A stretch of DNA of 64,000 bases. Origin: Salvia splendens. Taxonomy: Eukaryota; Streptophyta; Magnoliopsida; Lamiales; Lamiaceae. Position 1 is the first letter of the stretch, and each line of letters opens with the position of its first letter. The stretch spans positions 9,327,593 through 9,391,592 of the forward strand of contig NC_056045.1 in the NCBI RefSeq assembly GCF_004379255.2, written 5' to 3'. This document shows, piece after piece, positions 16,455 to 26,195 of this stretch. The notes under the pieces were generated by a model that had not been told where the DNA came from, ran no database searches, and worked only from the letters and a program-made list of their open reading frames with translations. The translations under genes and the position numbers were made by a program.

Positions 16455-16776
16455 TGTTAAGGAAAGCCTTCCTCAACGTCCGAACTCCACACACAATCAA
16501 GAAACGAGAGTCGTTGTTGTCGAGCGCCCAAGCGTTTGGGTCGGCGGAGGGGTGGTTGAGCGCGAGATCAGCCTCGTCGGCAACCTTAGGAGATGTTTCT
16601 TGTTTGCTACTCAATTGAGCCAATTTCACGATAATTTCATAGATTCCTTCAATGATAAAATAATTACATTCTTCCATATTTATAATACTAAACCCTAACT
16701 TACCAAATAAGAAAATAATATGTGGAAAGATTTGGTGAATCAAAGATAACTAATTAATTGTGATATGATCGTATCA
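16455..16776 (-). repeat. 5' LTR (element orientation) of the short LTR element
   Basis: A direct repeat of 14195-14528, with TGTTAAGG and GTATCA ends on the plus strand, followed by the ATCCT duplication. Confidence 0.9.
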
Positions 16777-17639
16777 ATCCTCATCCTTCCTCCGCATCGA
16801 ATTAGGGGTCGGTTTCATCGCCGCCGGTAACATGTTGCTCGAAGGACTCGTTGGCGCCGCCGGATTAGTTCAATAATTTTGCTGATTGTGAACTGAATCG
16901 CCATGACTGGAACGAAGCATTCATCATTTTTAAACTGTATTAGTTCAATATTTTTAACATTATTTTTGTATTTTATTTTTTTAAAATAATAAAAAATATA
17001 TAATTAAAATACTTAATTGGGTCAAAATAGAGTTAAATGACGTTAACTGTTAGAATTTGACGGAACCGTCAATTTTGGACCGATTGTGATCCGAGTTGAA
17101 ATGTATGAGATGCAAAAATTCAAAACATAATGTTTAGGACCAAAATCGTAAAATGATCATATATTCAGGACCAATTTTGGTCTTTACTCTTATATTTTTC
17201 CATCTTTTTTAAAGGTTTAGTGATTTAAATGAGCTTTCCCAATTAATCCTCGTTCTTCTCTTTCTTAATAAACTTTCTAACACGTTTAATATTTGGTTCT
17301 GCAATAAATTTTCAAGCAAAATACTTAGGCCATCCACAACGCTGTCTCTATACCGTCTCTTAAACCGTCTCTTAACTACTATTTGAGCACTATTTGAGGG
17401 CCCCACTGTCCTTTTTTCCTCCATCTCTTAACTAAGAGACGGAACCTGCAACGCTCCGTCTGTTAACCGTCTTTATACCGTCTCTTAATTACTATTCATT
17501 CAATTTAATTTATAATTTTTTTTAAAACCCAATTCAATTTAAACAAACACACTTTATTAAAATTAAAACAATATTACAACTTAACATTAAAAAAAACGAA
17601 GACATAATTAAAATTCTAAAAAAATAAAAATGACATAAT

Positions 17640-18896
17640 TTAATCTTCTCCGCCAAAGTTTTCCCAAATGTGCTCAATTAGATCCTCTTGGAGTTGGGTG
17701 TGGGCGCTAGAGTCGCGTGTCCTTGCCCGAATAGCCAACCGTTCTTGTATAGATGGATGCGCTCCACTTCGCGGCGGACTACTTGCGGTTGAGCTTCCGG
17801 GGGATTCGGGGTCGAACCAATTTCCGGCATCGGGTCCTTCGTCTCGGACAATCATGTTGTGCAAGATTATGCACGTATACATGATGTCGACCATGCTCTC
17901 CATGAACCACGAACGAGCCGGGGCTTTGATGATGTTGAAGCGCGCTTGAAGAACCCCGAACGCCCTCTCCACATCCTTGCGCGCAGCCTCCTGCTTCTGC
18001 GCAAAAAGAGCCTGCTTTGGGTTCGCTGGCCTGCCGCACGTCTTCACGAAGGTCGGCCACTTCGGGTAGATGCCGTCGGCGAGATAGTACCCCATTTTAT
18101 ACCGCCGGTTGTTGGCGACGAAGTTGATGGCCGGCGCTTTACCATCCAAAACTTCGGTAAAGAGGTCGGACTGTTGGAGCACGTTTACGTCGTTGTTCGA
18201 GCCAGGGACCCCGAAGTACGCGTGCCAGATCCAAAGTCGGTAGTCGGCAACGGCCTCGAGTACAACGGTTGGGTGGGTGCCTTTGTGGCCGCTCGTGTAG
18301 GAACCCCTCCAAGCCACCGGGCAATTCTTCCATTGCCAGTGCATGCAATCGACACTGCCAAGCATCCCGGGGAATCCGTGCACTTGTTCGTGCAGGTTGA
18401 GGAGGAACTGACAATCCTCCGTGGTTGGCCTCCGGAGAAATTCGTCACTGAAGGCTGCCCGGACGCCTCTGCAGAAGTTGAGCAAGCACAAGCGCCCAGT
18501 GCTGTCTCCGATGTGCAGGTATTCGTCGAATATGTCGGCCGTTTGTCCAGTCGCAAGCTGCCGGATGGCTGCAGTACATTTCTGCAGCGTCGTGTGGCTG
18601 GGACGACCGACCGCGTCGAACCCTTCTCGGAAGAACTCCTCCCTGGCCGCCAAAGTATTCGCTATGTGGAGAAATAGCGGTTTCCGCATGCGGAAACGGC
18701 GACGGAAATAGGTATCTCCCCAAATCGGGTTATCGCAGAAGTAGTCGCGTACTAACCGTGCGGCGGCTTCCTCCCGGTTCCGATTGATGTACTTCCGGGA
18801 GCGTCGTGGGGGTGGTGCGGCTTCCTCCGCCTCTCGTCGTCGATCTTCTTCGAGTGATTGTTCCATTAATTGGCGCATTTGCTCAAAATGATCCAT
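17640..18896 (-). CDS. PIF/Harbinger DDE transposase, full length
   Basis: A 418-aa uninterrupted protein of the plant Harbinger nuclease family, which cuts and rejoins element ends at TWA targets in the nucleus. An acidic/basic N-terminus (EEDRRREAEE, then PPPRRSRKYINRNR) precedes a helical region. The catalytic core shows Asp183 in GSVDCMHWQWKNCP, Asp274 in YYLADGIYPKWP and Glu310 in KDVERAFGVLQARF. The conserved GSNNDVNVL block lies at 232-240. All three acidic residues and the length fit an active enzyme. The start Met at 18896 follows a leader with TATAAATA about 95 bp upstream. In plant Pong/Harbinger systems this enzyme needs a Myb-like partner; such a protein is encoded, broken, in elements B and C of this window. 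Confidence 0.95.
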   Translation of the reverse strand: MDHFEQMRQLMEQSLEEDRRREAEEAAPPPRRSRKYINRNREEAAARLVRDYFCDNPIWGDTYFRRRFRMRKPLFLHIANTLAAREEFFREGFDAVGRPSHTTLQKCTAAIRQLATGQTADIFDEYLHIGDSTGRLCLLNFCRGVRAAFSDEFLRRPTTEDCQFLLNLHEQVHGFPGMLGSVDCMHWQWKNCPVAWRGSYTSGHKGTHPTVVLEAVADYRLWIWHAYFGVPGSNNDVNVLQQSDLFTEVLDGKAPAINFVANNRRYKMGYYLADGIYPKWPTFVKTCGRPANPKQALFAQKQEAARKDVERAFGVLQARFNIIKAPARSWFMESMVDIMYTCIILHNMIVRDEGPDAGNWFDPESPGSSTASSPPRSGAHPSIQERLAIRARTRDSSAHTQLQEDLIEHIWENFGGED

Positions 18897-18991
18897 TTGT
18901 TTGAGTTGATTGAAGATGGAAATTGGAGTGATAGAGAGGATTTGAGAGGAATAGATGTGTGTTTGTGTTTGAAATGAGTATGGAATAGAAT

Positions 18992-18999
18992 TATTTATA
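18992..18999 (-). promoter_or_regulatory. TATA box of element A transposase gene
   Basis: TATAAATA on the minus strand lies about 95 bp before the start codon. The same octamer sits at the matching place in elements B and C. Confidence 0.65.
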
Positions 19000-19041
19000 G
19001 AGTAAAAAAATTAAAAATTTAAAAAATGAAAATAAATATTT

Positions 19042-19059
19042 AACGGTAATATTACCGTT
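19042..19059. promoter_or_regulatory. Palindrome AACGG...CCGTT upstream of element A TATA box
   Basis: AACGGTAATATTACCGTT is a perfect 18-base palindrome, 42 bp upstream of the TATA box. The identical sequence occurs at 44370-44387 before the ORF1 gene of element C. Each half is AACGG, a typical Myb-recognition core, so a Myb-like ORF1 protein binding as a dimer is a reasonable guess. Confidence 0.7.
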
Positions 19060-19780
19060 TGAAAAAAAAAAAATTTATTAAAAATTGATTTTTTTAAAAA
19101 AAAATGAATTATTGCGTCATCAGTGACGACGCCCACTCGCGAGCCAGCGAGTGGGCGTCACGCACGCATGGGGACGTGCCACGTGTCCCTGGCGCGTGGC
19201 GAGACAGCTCGTCTCGTGTCTCTCCGAGACGAGCTACGCGACGAGACGGTCGCGAGCTGGAGACGAGATGGGCGCTGCAATGCGTCTCGCGGGGGTCTCG
19301 TCTCTCCGAGACGAGACGCGAGCCCGGCGCGAGACGCGTTGTGGATGGTCTTAAAAACTTATATTAATTAACTTATTCTTTCTTGACTATCCACCGATTT
19401 ATTTAATTCTAATTTACCAAATTTTGGGCATTACATTTCAGATTTTTAAAAAAAAAGGAGAACAACACACGAAAGGAGTTTGGAGCAGGTTCGGATTAAA
19501 ATTCCGTCAACCCGAAGATTTGCCATCGTCCCAGCTTATGAGAGTGTGATCAGTGATCACTACAGTTTCGATTATATTTCTAGACAAGATCTTCCGTCAA
19601 CCTTGAATTATTATGATATTTACTTTGTCTGTCTTTGTCTATGTCATATTCTCGGTTTTGATCGCTTTTAATTTTTATTTTGAGTGCACACTTGATGATG
19701 GTTGATATAATCTTTTCTAACGTCTCTTTAACTTAGGAATAGACAGACAACATGGATGACGAATTATCATACATGACTTG

Positions 19781-19900
19781 TTTAAACATTAATTTGATAA
19801 TGAATAAGTTGAAATGAAACGTCTAGTAATTGGTTTTAGTTTTAAACAATAATTTGATAATGAATTAGTTGAAATGAAACGTATAGTAATTGGTTTTAGT
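19781..19900. repeat. 60-bp tandem duplication
   Basis: Two adjacent 60-bp copies, each beginning TTTAAACA(A/T)TAATTTG and ending TGGTTTTAGT, differ at about three positions. Confidence 0.92.
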
Positions 19901-20110
19901 TTCTTAAGCATCCGTATGAATTTGAATTAGTGAAAGTTAGCTTTAGGATAAGTGTGTAGCTACTACCCAAGAGGATCAGGAGTTAAAAGTCTACTTAACA
20001 TGTTTAGTGCTTGCAAGTTGATGTGTTATCCATGTCCTAACGGGCATTGAATCGTTTGATAATTTGAAGCATCCATCCGACTTGTCTAAGTGTTGCTAGG
20101 AGCAATAATC

Positions 20111-20325
20111 AATATTCCCTTCATCCTATTTAAGATGTCCACATTTTTTAGTGGCATGAGATTTTAGAAGGAGTTGTTAGGTGTAATAAGTAGAGTGAAA
20201 AAAGTAGTTAAATATTTTAATGAGAAAAGATGAGATAAAGATTTATTTCCAAATATAAAAGTGAACATCTTGAGTTAGACAAACTAAAAATGAAAGGTTA
20301 ACATCTTAAGTGGGATGAAGATAAT
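20111..20325. mobile_element. Degenerate Stowaway-like MITE
   Basis: Left end ATTCCCTTCATCCTATTTAAG and right end, reverse-complemented, ATTATCTTCATCCCACTTAAG form diverged terminal repeats around about 200 bp without coding content. This resembles plant Stowaway elements; no clean TA duplication was settled. Confidence 0.6.
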
Positions 20326-20695
20326 ATCATTTTCCGTTCTCACTTTATTTACAATGTGCAACTTTAGCTTCTTAGTGTTAAAAAGCAAATTTAATGTTTA
20401 TTGTTTTGATTAATACTAGTACTATTAAAGATGTTAGTACCTTTTTATGGATTAACACCCTAAATACTACACTCAACATTCTAATATTGTAAATTTTTAA
20501 TTTCATAAAATTCATAAAAATTAAATCTTGATTTTTGCTCGTTTTCTCTATAAATTTCAAATAAATAAAAATAATAATAAATCAAGGTTTATTTTTTTTA
20601 TGAATTTTGTAAAATAAAAAATTTTAATAACATTTTTTAATGTATTAAAATCGAACAAAATACATAAATCAAAACGAACAATACTAAATAAATTA

Positions 20696-21421
20696 GAGTA
20701 AAAGCTAAAAGTGGTCCTAAACATATGACGATTTTACAATTTTGGTCCAGAACATTATATTTTGAATTGTTTGGTCCCGAACAAATAAAAATGGATTGGA
20801 TTTGGTCCATTTTTGACAGAATCGTTTATTTTTAACGGTCAACGCATTTGACTAGATGGAAATCACCGGATCTTAAATTTTGACGCTCCCTCGGTATCCA
20901 TCTCCGCCCTCAAAAGCCGCATCAGAGCCCTAACCTCCATCCCTTCCGGCCTCTAGCTCCTCCTTAACAATTCTCGTATCCTCGATGATCACCAGACCCT
21001 AATCATCGGCCAATTCGGCCGGAAGTCCCAATTTTCTGAAACCCTATTTTGCGATTCCAGTATCGAATTAGAGAAAGATCGAGGCTTTACTCGATGTCAT
21101 TCGGATGGATTTGGGAAGTTTCCTATTGTGGTGAATTTGTTTCTTAGGCTTAGGGGTGGGAAAGGGGGGTTTGGGTCGTTGTTGAGAGGGGCGGTGACGA
21201 AGGCGGGGCAGAAGAAAACGAACAATTTTGATGCTTGCAGGGATATGAGTGGGCGGAGGCTGCAGCATGTGAATGCCGAGAAGAAGCTGAAGGAGTGGAG
21301 GGCAGAGGCGGAGGAGAGGAAGTTGGCCGTTAAAAATAAACTGTTTCGTATAAAATGGACCAAGTCCGATCCATTTTTATTTATTCGGGACCAAACAATT
21401 CAAAAGATAATATTTTGACCA
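20696..21421. mobile_element. Second Pack-MULE, right terminus lost, with SDE2 fragment
   Basis: The left terminus begins GAGTAAAAGCTAAAAGTGGTCC, cut here to its first bases: GAGTAAAAG at 20696, closely like the termini of the first Pack-MULE. An inverted copy of 20745-20848 (TTGAATTGTTTGGTCCCGAA ... TTTATTTTTAACGG) lies at about 21325-21421. The outer 50 bp of the right repeat, and hence the target duplication, are missing. The interior is a captured gene fragment. Confidence 0.8.
20883..21322 (+). pseudogene. SDE2: Captured SDE2-like ubiquitin-fold gene fragment
   Basis: Translation gives the N-terminal half of an SDE2-type protein: ubiquitin-like strands (SVSISALKSRIRALTSIP, then RILDDQTLIIGQFG), then the processing motif LRLRGGKGGFGSLLRG, then TKAGQKKTNNFDACRDMSGR and the lysine-rich helix NAEKKLKEWRAEAEERK. 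In SDE2 the fold is cleaved at GG before KGG, and the freed protein acts in genome stability and splicing; this is recalled family knowledge. A TAG stop lies in the fold (after IPSGL) and the frame shifts once before the GG motif. The fragment ends at the MULE inverted repeat. It is a non-functional capture. Confidence 0.8.
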
Positions 21422-21529
21422 ATAATTTAAATTAACAACACTAGTGGGCACTAGCCAACCATATCGCGAAGGAGGATAGACACCGCATAAATAGAACAGA
21501 TTGGATTATCCACACCAAACCCTAGAAAC

Positions 21530-21787
21530 ATGTCATCCGACGCCGGAATCCTCTCTCGCGTCTCCTCCTCCGTCTCGGAGTCCCCTATCGTCTACAAAGG
21601 CAAGAAGGCGGCCTCCGATACCGCCTTTGTCGCCTCCAAACTCCTCAAGAGCACCGGAAAAGCCGCATGGATCGTCGGCACCACCTTCCTCGTCCTCGTC
21701 GTCCCCCTCATCATTGAAATGGACCGCGAGGCTCAGTTCAACGAGCTCGAGCTCCAGCAGGCTAGCTTGCTTGGTTCCCCCAAGTAA
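21530..21787 (+). CDS. TOM9-2: Mitochondrial import receptor subunit TOM9-2 (plant TOM22)
   Basis: An 85-aa intronless gene. Plants carry a short TOM22 homologue lacking the long acidic cytosolic domain of yeast Tom22; it anchors in the outer mitochondrial membrane and joins receptors to the TOM pore. Residues 37-62 (SKLLKSTGKAAWIVG, then TTFLVLVVPLII) form the conserved basic stretch and single membrane helix. The inner tail ends in ELELQQASLLGSPK, the family signature. Length is close to the usual 90-100 residues. The second Pack-MULE ends about 110 bp before the start codon, so the promoter may lie largely in transposon sequence. Confidence 0.93.
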   Translation: MSSDAGILSRVSSSVSESPIVYKGKKAASDTAFVASKLLKSTGKAAWIVGTTFLVLVVPLIIEMDREAQFNELELQQASLLGSPK

Positions 21788-22101
21788 TATGCCCTAATTC
21801 ATAGTATGTTAAATCGTCCTCAATTTCAATGATTACAGAGTTATTGAATCGTTGGATTGAAAGTTTTTCTTTTATGTTACTCATCTTTGGTTCGATTTGT
21901 TCTCTGTGCTGTGGGCTTCTCTATGATTCTTAATTGTTGCTCTATAAGAGGCCAATTCCATTGCATCTGTTTTAATTTAATTCTAGTTGTAATTGTGATT
22001 AATCGATCATAATAATTCATATAATTGGGGGGCTTGAGGAACTCTAATTGGACTAGATGACGCACACGAGTTTTTGCCATATTATAGCTGATGTTTACTT
22101 A

Positions 22102-22305
22102 CTACCTTTGTCCTCGAAAAATAGAAACTTTTGAAACTAATGCACAATTGGTGAAGTAAGAGAGAATAATTGGTAAAGTAAGAGAGATGAAGAGAAAAAG
22201 TAGTGGAAGTAGTGTTAGGGGATTGTGGGATAAGATTCAATAGTTTCTATTTTTAAGGGACGACCCAAAATGGAAATAGTTTCTATTTTTAAGGTACGGA
22301 GGTAG
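22102..22305. mobile_element. Stowaway MITE (Tc1/mariner)
   Basis: Terminal repeats CTACCTTTGTCCTCG and, on the other strand, CTACCTCCGTACCTT both continue into AAAAATAGAAAC. TA duplications lie at 22100-22101 and 22306-22307. 204 bp, no coding content. Confidence 0.88.
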
Positions 22306-24569
22306 TATTGTTCTTGGCTAAATTCTAGTGTTCTTTGTCTGGTGAGGATCAGACTCAGTTGAGTTGTGTGTAACTGTCTCACACCAAAAGCAGAATTATA
22401 ATGGCAACTTAGTGTCTAGTTTTTGCACCAAGTCATCTCAATATTCCTATCTCTGATCAATGGTTTTATTGCTGAATTTTTTGGTAATAAAGTTGAGGAA
22501 AATAATTTCTTCCAGGCACAAATTTATGTTATGTTTATAGTACTAACAACCTCTTTTATATTCACGTGTCCTGCCTTAAAACTTATGGTTTTGGGCAGGA
22601 TGAGTGTAATTCTTGGCCTAGTTTCAAGAGTATAATGCCATCTTTTGTCATTTGCAAGCAAGTCTTGTTTTTTTTTTTGGATTTTTAGCCACAGAGAAAA
22701 AGAGTATAAGATTTTGGTGCGAGAAAAAGAGTAGAATTTATTTATAGAGACCACATTATGATAAGTTCACTGGAACTTGATTTGTTTGTTTCTCTTCATG
22801 GGAAAAGGCTGTTATGCATTTGTAAGATTGTTTTCTGATGTTACTGAAATTGCTAGAGTTGGTGCCTGGACACCGAATAGAGGTTCTGCTGCACTCCCAT
22901 ATACCTCCATAACCCATATCAGTGCTTTTTTTTCCTTTTCATTTTTATGCTATTCAAATACTTCATATATTACTCTTTTAGAATTCTAGAATTTATTATG
23001 GATAAAGTAGAAAATATCTTAGTTCTGTCAGTGGCTTATCTGGAAAGAAATTGGTAGCCTTACTAAATAAGATTAGACTGCGGTGGCTGTGCTTTGCTTG
23101 GCAACTAGCCAAGTGGATTGTTTTTCACTATAATCTAGTCTTCAAGATCTCTAAGAAAAAGTGCAACCAAGGAGAAAAATGCTGAGTACGTGGAATTGTT
23201 TTAAATATAGTTGTAACTTTTTGTTAGAAATTACAAATGATATCTCTTTTTTAGTAAGCTGAATTAGAGGTAAGTGTGGGAAAAACTTAGAAGCATTGTT
23301 CTTTTCTTAAGTATGTGTACATAATAAGATATTTGAGTTGATTTTGGAGTTATCTTAAATCATGTGGGTTCTGTCTCTTCAATGGTGCTGTGAGAACAAT
23401 AAATAATACTCCCTATAAAATCAATAAGCTGCGCATTTGTGGAAATCTGTATAACCCCAGTTGAAACAGATATTTTGATAAGAGCGACTATTCTGTATTT
23501 CCTTCGTTCATATTAATAGTAATGTTTTTATAATTAATGTTTTTATAATTTTGGTCTGTTTATAAAGTTATTGCCTTTTATATTTGGTAGAATAGTGTTA
23601 ACACCTGTGCTATGCACGTGACAAAAAAATTTTAAATAATGAAGATATATTAACATAAAATAAAGAATACAAAGTAAATAAGTATAAAAATATATTTACA
23701 GATAAAAACTAATTAAAATAAGTATTTGTAATTTATAAATAATTTAAAATATTATAAACAACAACAAAAAGATATTTGTACTTCTCTTAACCCACTCTCA
23801 ATGAAACATTTCATATTTTAGTAGATGATTGTATATTATTTTAATATTTGATATGAGTGTAGTAGTATAAAATTAAAGAAATAACAAAAGATGAGATGTG
23901 TGGATGAAATAGAATAAGATATACAAATAAAGAAAAATGTATAGTAATACTACTATTTACAAAAGAAAAAAAAGCAAACTATTTGAATGAATAAATAGTT
24001 CACCAGTTTTGATTAACAAAACATACATATTCATAAATGCAAACAAAAACATAAGAAAAACAATAAAAAACCAGTAGTTCATAAGTTTTGAAATTGCAAC
24101 ATAATTATTTATAACTAAAAACATATTTTTTTTAGAATTAAGTAGACATGATAAAATGAATTAAAAAAATCACAATTAATAAATGCATTTTCATCAAAGT
24201 ACATGTTAATATATATACATATTCAATTTTTTGAGAAGTCTAAAACATAGAAATATGAATAAATCAAAGTCAACTCAATTCTAATTATATATAATTTAAT
24301 TATATAATAAAAATAAATTTAATTTAAAAAATATAATATATTATATACAAATTTCAATAAATTAGAAGTCTAAATTAAAATTTAGCTTAAAACATAATTA
24401 TATAATCCAATATCCAAATTAAAACTCTATTTAATTAAAAATATCAATTACATAATTTTATACTACTATTATTTAAAACTAAAAGTATACTCCAAAATCC
24501 AATACACTAAAAATGCCCACTAAATGCCTAAAATAAAATCCAAATAATACACAAATTAATATCCGAACC

Positions 24570-25060
24570 CTACAATGCAACGGCTCACGCCTCCATCCCT
24601 CTCTCCCCACCTAATCGGCGGAAATCAATCTCCCCGGCCAGAGCATCGTCCCTTCTCCCTCGTTGGCGCTCCTTCCACATAGTCTTGCCGCTCGTCCCAC
24701 CTGTCTTGTCTTCCTCACCTGTCGCGCTGCCGCTTCCTCTTCGTCTCCGGCATCTCTATCGTTGTTGCCGTCCAGCCGCCGTCCTCACCCGCTTCCCTTC
24801 CTCGCCCTACTTAACGCCTGCTTGCTTTACCTATCTCACCAACCTCGGCCGCTGCCGCCTACCGTTGTCCGTTGCTTTTCTTTTTCTCCTTCGTCTACTT
24901 TTCTTCTTCTTGCCATTGTGTCATATCTCTCTCGGTTTCACGACCCACCCTAGTTGTTGCCTCCCCGGCCCCGAAAGCCACTGCATTCGGTGGCTGGACT
25001 TGCCGTCGTCACCCTCTGTTCCTTCATGCCGGCGTTGCCCTTGTTCCCAGTGAGAAATCT
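24570..25060. other. GC-rich island of unknown origin
   Basis: An abrupt C/T-rich segment within very AT-rich DNA. Open plus-strand frames (24663-24953, 24685-25053) are dominated by Leu, Ser, Pro and Arg and match nothing I recognise. It ends near CCCAGTGAGAAAT. It could be a captured gene fragment or an old 5' exon; no transposon ends were found around it. Confidence 0.35.
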
Positions 25061-25249
25061 CTCTTAATTTTATTCATGTTTTCAAAATTTGTGGAATGAA
25101 ATCAATATTTTGGTGTTCAAATTTTCATAAACGGGTAGATCGAAAGATACTACCTTTGTCTGTCGTCGTAGTAGTCGCCGAATTCCGGGCAGAATCTCTC
25201 CCATGAGATAAGCACTACAATCAGAAAATTAGTTTACATTAGTTCACAT

Positions 25250-25477
25250 GAATGAATAAATGTAGTCTCAATTAATTGTACACCTATTTATCAGTATTTC
25301 AAAACTTGTTTGGGAAGTCTCAGCAATGCATTTGATTGGACCATTAATTTGGCCACTCTTTTTGAATGAATAAATGTAGTCTCAATTAATTGTACACCTA
25401 TTTATCAGTATTTCAAAACTTGTTTGGGAAGTCTCAGCAATGCATTTGATTGGATCATTAATTTGGCCACTCTTTTT
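25250..25477. repeat. 114-bp tandem duplication
   Basis: Two head-to-tail copies (25250-25363 and 25364-25477) start GAATGAATAAATGTAG and end GGCCACTC followed by T-runs. I saw one substitution (GGACC versus GGATC), so it is recent. Confidence 0.95.
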
Positions 25478-26107
25478 TTTCCATTGCGGCAACACAACTT
25501 TCGAACTCTCTCTTTCTCTCTCTGCAAATTAATTAATTATTATTTTCATTCTGTAATATTTTGGAAGACTCAAAATAAAATAAAGAAATAAATAACACAC
25601 ATCAACTTTCCATTTTCCCTCTAAAAAGGATATTAAAAACGATATTAAAGTCTTTTCAACCAACTGCCACTTTTAAGTAGTATAGATTTCTATGATCTAT
25701 AATGAGGTTGCCTTTATTTTTCATTTTCAATTCTTTAATCACTTTTTTTTCTCTCTCGTACTCCTATTTTACTATGTTTGGGTTAAATTTTGTGTCGTCC
25801 ACTTTCAAGACAATTGATGATAGATGGATGGTGTATTTTTTGTTTTTTTGTGAAATACATATTTTGAGTTCTCCAAGTAAAATTGATGGCCGGATCCAGT
25901 TTTGTTTCGAATGAAAAAGTATGTATACGGAGTACATTAAATTTTCACCATCCACACTAACTAATGTACTTAGAACTATTTCTAGGTAGATTAAAAACAT
26001 AAAATAGGTACTTTATTTTGAAGAGAATATTCGAGTTTGTTGTACAGCTAAAATATGTTAGGCCATAAGCAGTCTAGTTTCATTTTAAACCCTGAATTAT
26101 ATTACTA

Positions 26108-26195
26108 TATATGGTGGTGTTTGGTTTCTTATATAAAATAATAATAAAATACGATTTGGTGGTGTTTGGTTTGTTATATAAAATAATAATAAAAT
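26108..26195. repeat. Short tandem duplication with GGTGTTTGGTTT
   Basis: TGGTGGTGTTTGGTT followed by TTATATAAAATAATAATAAA occurs twice, starting near 26111 and 26157. The GGTGTTTGGTT phrase resembles the terminus of the MITE at 42466-42662, so this may be a broken end of a related element. Confidence 0.6.

Larger units (their letters stand above)
14195..16776 (-). mobile_element. Short non-autonomous LTR retrotransposon with a single large unknown ORF
   Basis: Direct repeats 14195-14528 and 16455-16776 are LTRs; in element orientation they start TGATACGATC and end CTTAACA. A five-base target duplication ATCCT lies at 14190-14194 and 16777-16781. In minus orientation the primer site (TGGTGCC, 16445-16451) sits just after the 5' LTR, and the purine tract ACGTGGGGGAGT sits just before the 3' LTR. 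There is no protease, RT or integrase. The left LTR has about 15 extra bases relative to the right copy and a few substitutions. Confidence 0.9.
13853..16876 (+). pseudogene. Captured cationic amino acid transporter (CAT) exon fragment, split by LTR element
   Basis: Left part 13853-14194, right part 16782-16876. Translation gives recognisable CAT family segments: KMKKCLTWG, then the first membrane region LISLGFGFVVGSSIFNITE, then YAVSGLSALLSVFC, and after the insertion FLRIELGVGFIAAGNMLLEG. These match the order in plant CAT transporters (APC superfamily, plasma-membrane or tonoplast amino acid permeases). Removing 14195-16776 and one copy of ATCCT rejoins the codons exactly. Frameshifts (one within CLTWGG/ACCTGA near 14007, another near 14155) show it is dead. 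It lacks the remaining membrane helices. Confidence 0.85.
13583..17189. mobile_element. Pack-MULE carrying a cationic amino acid transporter fragment
   Basis: Long terminal inverted repeats (about 13583-13833 and 16932-17189) start GAGTAAA and share blocks such as AAAATTGGTCCTGAA and ACGATTTTGGTCC. A perfect nine-base target duplication TTATATTTT lies at 13574-13582 and 17190-17198; both features are hallmarks of Mutator-like elements. Between the repeats lies a captured cellular gene fragment and no transposase. An LTR element (14195-16776) later inserted into the captured fragment. Confidence 0.93.
17328..19350 (-). mobile_element. PIF/Harbinger element A, transposase only
   Basis: Terminal inverted repeats GGCCATCCACAACG (left) and GACCATCCACAACGCG (right, reverse-complemented) are flanked by the three-base target duplication TTA (17325-17327, 19351-19353), diagnostic of PIF/Harbinger. 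It is 2023 bp with one gene on the minus strand. Both subterminal zones are dense in GTCTC/GAGAC: by eye about five on the left and twelve on the right. There is no room for the Myb-like ORF1 that Pong-type elements also carry. Its 5' and 3' flanks are homologous to those of element C (44099-46051). Confidence 0.95.
19354..20695. other. Intergenic DNA between element A and the second Pack-MULE
   Basis: AT-rich with no recognisable gene. It contains the 60-bp tandem duplication (19781-19900) and a degenerate Stowaway-like element (about 20111-20325). Confidence 0.6.

Noticed and set aside
17668..18723. Long frames on the plus strand over the Harbinger transposase (for example 17859-18677)
   Set aside because: They are antisense shadows of the GC-rich transposase gene, which has clear catalytic motifs on the minus strand.
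19042..19059. TAATATTAC inside the palindrome, the nonanucleotide of geminivirus replication origins
   Set aside because: There is no Rep-like gene, no iterons and no viral layout. The motif lies in a Harbinger promoter and is simply the centre of a self-complementary AACGG...CCGTT site.
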